Of a stretch of 64,000 nucleotides of DNA, positions 60,936 through 64,000 are shown piece after piece. Under the pieces are notes generated by a model, which was not told the DNA's origin, did no database searches, and saw nothing but the letters and a program-made list of their open reading frames with translations. How positions within the stretch are numbered: the first letter of the stretch is position 1; every line of letters begins with the position of its first letter. Position numbers and translations under genes: made by a program. The stretch is from GWE2-42-39 sp963668595 (GTDB lineage: Bacteria > Bacteroidota > Bacteroidia > Bacteroidales > Prolixibacteraceae), in NCBI GenBank assembly GCA_963668595.1, contig OY764876.1, forward strand, positions 2,790,001 to 2,854,000, in the 5' to 3' direction.

Positions 60936-61340
60936 TCACCAGTTAAACCGAATGGTTTGTTTCAAATCGGGATGCAAACTCAGTGGTACAGGACTGATGC
61001 CCGCCACGCTTTCGATCAGTTGTTTTTCAGCATCGGTATAATTCTTCTGCGGAAAGAAAAACTCTACCACCACTTCGGCAACACGTCGCGGATCGCTGTC
61101 CATGATTTTGGTTACTTCCACCTCGGTACCTATCAGGTCGATACCATTATCCATGGCTTTAATGCCCATGATTGTCATGATGCAATTTCCGAGCGAAGTA
61201 GCCAACAAATCGGTCGGAGAAAACGATTCTCCCTTTCCCCTGTTATCAGTTGGAGCATCAGTAATTAACTCGGTTCCCGATTGCAAATGAATATTTCGGG
61301 TGCGCAAATCGCCCAAATACGTAGTTTTGATGGTTGCCAT
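60936..61340 (-). CDS. OsmC-family peroxiredoxin-like protein
   Basis: This 134-residue protein fits the OsmC/Ohr superfamily, thiol enzymes that reduce organic hydroperoxides. It has FSPTDLLATSLGNCIMTIMG, where the Cys is one active-site residue, and the C-terminal half AEKQLIESVAGISPVPLSL of the short OsmC type. Only one conserved Cys of the usual pair is clear in this frame, so peroxidase activity is uncertain. It is a single gene converging with the barrel gene. Confidence 0.85.
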   Translation of the reverse strand: MATIKTTYLGDLRTRNIHLQSGTELITDAPTDNRGKGESFSPTDLLATSLGNCIMTIMGIKAMDNGIDLIGTEVEVTKIMDSDPRRVAEVVVEFFFPQKNYTDAEKQLIESVAGISPVPLSLHPDLKQTIRFNW

Positions 61341-61445
61341 AAATTCAAATTTTTACCCGAAAATACGAAAAGCTGCCTATTCTTTTCGTTCTGATTGTCA
61401 GAAAAAAGTAAATTCGCAACGTATCAATACAAAAAAGAACAAATC

Positions 61446-62054
61446 ATGTTTTCAGGAATAGTTGAAGAATACGGCACAGTAAAAGCCATTGAGCGCGATC
61501 AGGAAAATTATCATTTCACACTTACCTGTTCGTTTGTAAACGAGCTGAAAGTAGATCAAAGCCTGTCGCACAACGGAGTTTGCCTCACAGTAGTAAATAT
61601 CGATCGTGAAGCCCAAACGTATCGGGTGACTGCCATCAAGGAAACCTTGCTAAAAACCAATCTGGGACACTGGCAAGTAGGCTCGAAAGTAAATCTGGAG
61701 CGCAGCATGATGATGAATGGCCGGCTGGATGGACACATTGTGCAAGGACACGTTGACCAAACTGCAACCTGTGCAAAAGTTGAAGAAGCCGACGGAAGCT
61801 GGTATTTCACCTTCGAATACCCGTTCGACCAAATCAAAGCCCAACAGGGTTACATGACGGTTGAAAAAGGATCGGTAACTGTAAACGGCGTGAGTCTGAC
61901 GGTAGTCAATTCAAAAGATAATTCATTCCAGGTGGCAATCATTCCGTACACCTTCGAACACACGAATTTTCATACTTTCGAAGTAGGATCTATCGTCAAC
62001 CTCGAATTCGACATCATCGGAAAATATTTAAGCAAATTACTTACCTACAAATAA
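61446..62054 (+). CDS. ribE: riboflavin synthase alpha chain
   Basis: This 202-residue enzyme makes riboflavin by dismuting two molecules of dimethylribityl lumazine. It has the typical internal repeat of two lumazine-binding domains: MFSGIVEEYGTVKAIER, SHNGVCLTV, GSKVNLERSMM, DGHIVQGHVD, then GSVTVNGVSLTVVN and VNLEFDIIGKYLSK. ATG at 61446 gives MFSGIVEEYG, the family start. No FMN riboswitch was seen upstream. It ends in a strong terminator and is not in a rib operon here. Confidence 0.96.
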   Translation: MFSGIVEEYGTVKAIERDQENYHFTLTCSFVNELKVDQSLSHNGVCLTVVNIDREAQTYRVTAIKETLLKTNLGHWQVGSKVNLERSMMMNGRLDGHIVQGHVDQTATCAKVEEADGSWYFTFEYPFDQIKAQQGYMTVEKGSVTVNGVSLTVVNSKDNSFQVAIIPYTFEHTNFHTFEVGSIVNLEFDIIGKYLSKLLTYK

Positions 62055-62057
62055 TTG

Positions 62058-62079
62058 AATCCCCGCCACCGCGGGGATT
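62058..62079 (+). terminator. intrinsic terminator after ribE
   Basis: AATCCCCGC (62058-62066) pairs with GCGGGGATT (62071-62079), a 4-nt loop, followed by a T run. Confidence 0.9.
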
Positions 62080-62152
62080 TTTGTTATTATCTTTCTGAAA
62101 AAATAAGCCCGACACTGTTGTTGTTTTTACAACAAAGGTCTATCTTTTCGCT

Positions 62153-62881
62153 ATGGAAAAAACAGCACTTATTACCGGAGCCGCCAAACGAATTGGCCGG
62201 GCCATTGCCGAACATCTTGCGGCCGAAGGGTGGAATCTTGCCCTGCATTATTTATCCTCCGAAAAGGCAGCAAAAAACTTACAGGACGAATTGCAAAAAC
62301 AATTTCCGGAGCAAAGTTTTGTATTATTTCAGTCGAATTTGCAAAATCCGTTTGCGGTAGAAAAACTTGTTTCTGAAGTTATCCGCGAAATGGGTTCACT
62401 TGATATGCTCATTAACAATGCTTCGGCATTCGAACCCGGAGAAATCAGGGAAACAGCATTCGACCTGCTCGACCGCCAGATGATGGTAAACTTCCGTGCC
62501 CCGTTTTTGCTGATGCGCGATTTTGCCCGCCTATCGGGAGCAGGACAGATCATTAACCTTGCCGACACACGTATTACCACCAACCAATCGGACTACGCTG
62601 CCTATTCCATTTCGAAAAAAGCACTTTGGGAACTCACCAAAATGGCAGCTGTTGAATTTGCGCCCGATATTCGTGTAAACGCCATTGCTCCGGGTGCTAT
62701 TTTGCCTCCCGAAAATAAACCAGAACATCACCTGTGGCAAATTGCTAAAAAGACCCCAATGCAAAAACCCGGCGGTTTGGAGCCAATTATCACAAGCCTC
62801 GATTATATTCTGAAAAACGAACACCTTACCGGACAGTTACTGTTCTGCGACGGAGGGCAAAATCTGGGAACTAACCTGTAA
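62153..62881 (+). CDS. folM: short-chain dehydrogenase, FolM/pteridine reductase-like
   Basis: This 242-residue NADPH-dependent short-chain dehydrogenase has the TGxxxRxG cofactor motif TGAAKRIGRAIAEHL that marks pteridine reductases (classical SDRs have TGxxxGxG), INNASAFEPGE, and the active-site Tyr-Lys as YAAYSISKKAL. In the FolM family it reduces dihydromonapterin or dihydrobiopterin to the tetrahydro form. It stands 11 nt before the folX-like gene, which strongly favours the FolM reading over a generic SDR. Length is normal. Confidence 0.85.
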   Translation: MEKTALITGAAKRIGRAIAEHLAAEGWNLALHYLSSEKAAKNLQDELQKQFPEQSFVLFQSNLQNPFAVEKLVSEVIREMGSLDMLINNASAFEPGEIRETAFDLLDRQMMVNFRAPFLLMRDFARLSGAGQIINLADTRITTNQSDYAAYSISKKALWELTKMAAVEFAPDIRVNAIAPGAILPPENKPEHHLWQIAKKTPMQKPGGLEPIITSLDYILKNEHLTGQLLFCDGGQNLGTNL

Positions 62882-62892
62882 AAAATAAAATC

Positions 62893-63246
62893 ATGGCAAT
62901 CATCCGCGTCAAAAATTTGCTGATCCGCACCTATATTGGATTCAATCCCGAAGAATTGGTAAACAAACAAGATGTGATTATCAATCTTGAAATTGAAGCT
63001 GATGTTCCGGCCAAAGCAATGGAAGCCGATGAACCTGACGGGATTTTTGATTACAAGACCATTACCAAGAAAATTATTACACTCGTGCAAGATGGTCAGT
63101 TTAAACTACTGGAAGTACTGACACAAACTATTTTGAATACCATCATGGAAGACGAACTGGTTAGCCGAGCCCGCGTTGAGGTGGACAAACCTCATGCCCT
63201 GCGCTTTGCCGAATCGGTTTCGTGCGAAATGGAGGCCAGGCGATGA
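62893..63246 (+). CDS. folX: dihydroneopterin triphosphate 2'-epimerase (FolX-like)
   Basis: This 117-residue protein belongs to the dihydroneopterin aldolase/epimerase family. It matches the epimerase FolX better than aldolase FolB as I recall them: IIRVKNLLIRTYIGFNPEEL, NKQDVIINLEIEAD, DYKTITKKII, QFKLLEVLTQTIL and VDKPHALRFAESVS mirror the E. coli FolX text, including HALRYADSVS. FolX turns dihydroneopterin triphosphate into dihydromonapterin triphosphate. It overlaps the following gene by 4 nt (ATGA), so the three genes form one unit. Confidence 0.82.
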   Translation: MAIIRVKNLLIRTYIGFNPEELVNKQDVIINLEIEADVPAKAMEADEPDGIFDYKTITKKIITLVQDGQFKLLEVLTQTILNTIMEDELVSRARVEVDKPHALRFAESVSCEMEARR

Positions 63247-63620
63247 ATCGCTGCATTATCGGAATCGGATCGAACATTGACGCAAAAGAGAACATCAGCA
63301 AATCACTGATTCTGTTACAAGAAAGAGCGAACATACTTGCTGTTTCGACCATGGTTGAAACAATCCCGATTGGAATCACCAATCAAGCCATGTTTACAAA
63401 TGGAGCAGTGCTTATTGAAACGGATCTGTCAAAAGAAACTCTCCGAATATTATTAAAACAGATTGAAGACCAATGCGGACGCGATCGCACTGCACCCAAA
63501 TTTGGGCCGCGAACAATTGATTTGGATATTGTTATCTGGAATAACGAGGTGGTCGATGAAGATTACCATGCTCGCGACTTCCTGAAAAACAGTTGCCGCG
63601 AGCTTGGTTTTGAAGTCTGA
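63243..63620 (+). CDS. FolK-like pterin kinase with shortened loop
   Basis: This 125-residue protein is a divergent relative of FolK (HPPK). It keeps CIIGIGSNIDAKENISKSLI, the motif FGPRTIDLDIVIWN with the two metal-binding Asp, and the Arg in CGRDR. It lacks the usual PHPR...RxFVLxPLxEI stretch: here the end is YHARDFLKNSCRELGFEV, so loop 3 with its catalytic His and Arg is shortened. The window also has a normal folK at 41743, so this one is likely a specialised paralogue acting on the monapterin branch. It follows folX with a 4-nt overlap. Confidence 0.75.
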   Translation: MNRCIIGIGSNIDAKENISKSLILLQERANILAVSTMVETIPIGITNQAMFTNGAVLIETDLSKETLRILLKQIEDQCGRDRTAPKFGPRTIDLDIVIWNNEVVDEDYHARDFLKNSCRELGFEV

Positions 63621-63628
63621 TCAGTCGA

Positions 63629-64000
63629 TTAACGACGTTTTTTCGTTTTTCGCACTCTCCGATATATTACCCACGAAACGATTAACACAAGGAAGACAAC
63701 AATTGCCGACAACATTCCTTTGTTCAGACTGTCGCCTTTTGCACGGCTCCACATTGCCAAAACCTCATCGGTTTCGTCGGTAAAATCGTTGATGATGGCA
63801 CAACGGTCAACCACTGCTTTATCAGGATATTGTGCAGAATTCACTTTAAGACTATCGTTTCCTTCGCCAAAGAAATAGCTCAGATTCACAGATTCTTCGA
63901 GCGTTGAATCAATTGCCGATTCCAATATTTCAGGCGTGGCAATAACACTGCAATATCCGCTTACATCCATATTGCGCAGGGCAACATCCGATTGACAGAG
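63629..64000 (-). CDS. PotD-like polyamine-binding protein, C-terminal part with membrane tail
   Basis: The frame is open to the right edge, so only the last 123 codons are visible. The text SDVALRNMDVSGYCSVIATP, LSYFFGEGNDSL, AQYPDKAVVDRCAIINDFTD and LAMWSRAKGD resembles the end of spermidine/putrescine-binding PotD proteins of Bacteroidota. Unusually, it is followed by a hydrophobic segment (GMLSAIVVFLVLIVSWVIY) and a basic tail (RRVRKTKKRR), so the protein seems held to the inner membrane by its C-terminus. The N-terminus, needed to see a signal or a PotC fusion, is outside the window. It converges with the FolK-like gene. Confidence 0.6.
   Translation of the reverse strand, partial: LCQSDVALRNMDVSGYCSVIATPEILESAIDSTLEESVNLSYFFGEGNDSLKVNSAQYPDKAVVDRCAIINDFTDETDEVLAMWSRAKGDSLNKGMLSAIVVFLVLIVSWVIYRRVRKTKKRR

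Noticed and set aside
61341..61445. FMN riboswitch before ribE
   Set aside because: The gap is too short and lacks the conserved RFN motifs.
1..64000. tRNA, rRNA, insertion sequences or prophage genes
   Set aside because: Reading both strands gave no cloverleaf with CCA-like ends, no rRNA-like stretch and no transposase, integrase or phage structural motif.

Overview
The window is a housekeeping-rich stretch of a Bacteroidota chromosome. The evidence is the family content (DUF4296, DUF2147, DUF2807 and DUF5020 proteins, a stand-alone RfaE2, type III pantothenate kinase, 67K-type SppA, an Ada-like HTH/methyltransferase fusion), the near absence of Shine-Dalgarno sequences, and repeated TAnnTTTG -7 elements typical of Bacteroidota promoters. 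A lipid A kinase and many outer-membrane proteins indicate a Gram-negative cell. A B12-riboswitch-controlled anaerobic ribonucleotide reductase and a tryptophanase suggest a facultative or anaerobic life. The protein style resembles the Marinilabiliales/Prolixibacteraceae, but that placement is inference and no genus can be named. No rRNA, tRNA, CRISPR array, transposase or prophage gene was seen.

Layout. 0-10 kb: the 5' end of dxs, an OmpA-type lipoprotein, a PHP phosphatase, then a forward operon of a BtpA-like barrel protein, an NfeD protein fused to a LytTR DNA-binding domain, a second NfeD and an SPFH protein; after it an M3 peptidase, a flavin reductase and envelope proteins. 10-18 kb: methyltransferase, cobalamin riboswitch, nrdDG, a CWC protein, a radical SAM protein, a shrunken amidohydrolase, a DUF4296 lipoprotein, and tnaA behind a long leader. 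18-30 kb: DNA repair (Ada-like, radA), rfaE2, panCD, a glycogen-synthase N-domain protein, frr, pyrH, a C69 dipeptidase, and the rplM-rpsI-rpsB-tsf block.

30-46 kb: O-antigen ligase, mpg, a GH3 glycosidase, an MFS/outer-membrane pair, a C-terminal processing protease, a receiver domain with a membrane tail, coaX, two DUF2807 repeat proteins, folK, sppA, and a purine permease with a Tsx-like outer-membrane protein. 46-57 kb: an acyl-CoA ligase behind a palindrome, a threonine-dehydratase-like enzyme, PrsW, punA/lpxK, an AAA/DUF4143 ATPase behind 33-bp tandem repeats, and metG. 57-64 kb: rhodanese, TetR, rnr, an OmpX-like barrel, OsmC, ribE, a folM-folX-folK-like pterin cluster, and the 3' end of a potD-like gene.

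Co-working sets: nrdD/nrdG under B12 control; panC/panD with coaX towards CoA; translation factors (frr, tsf, rplM, rpsI, rpsB) with pyrH; NCS2 permease with DUF5020 and, elsewhere, punA for purines; folM/folX/FolK-like for a tetrahydromonapterin-type pterin. The least familiar assembly is BtpA / NfeD-LytTR / NfeD / SPFH at 2.6-5.8 kb, which looks like a transcription regulator tethered to a flotillin-type membrane domain.
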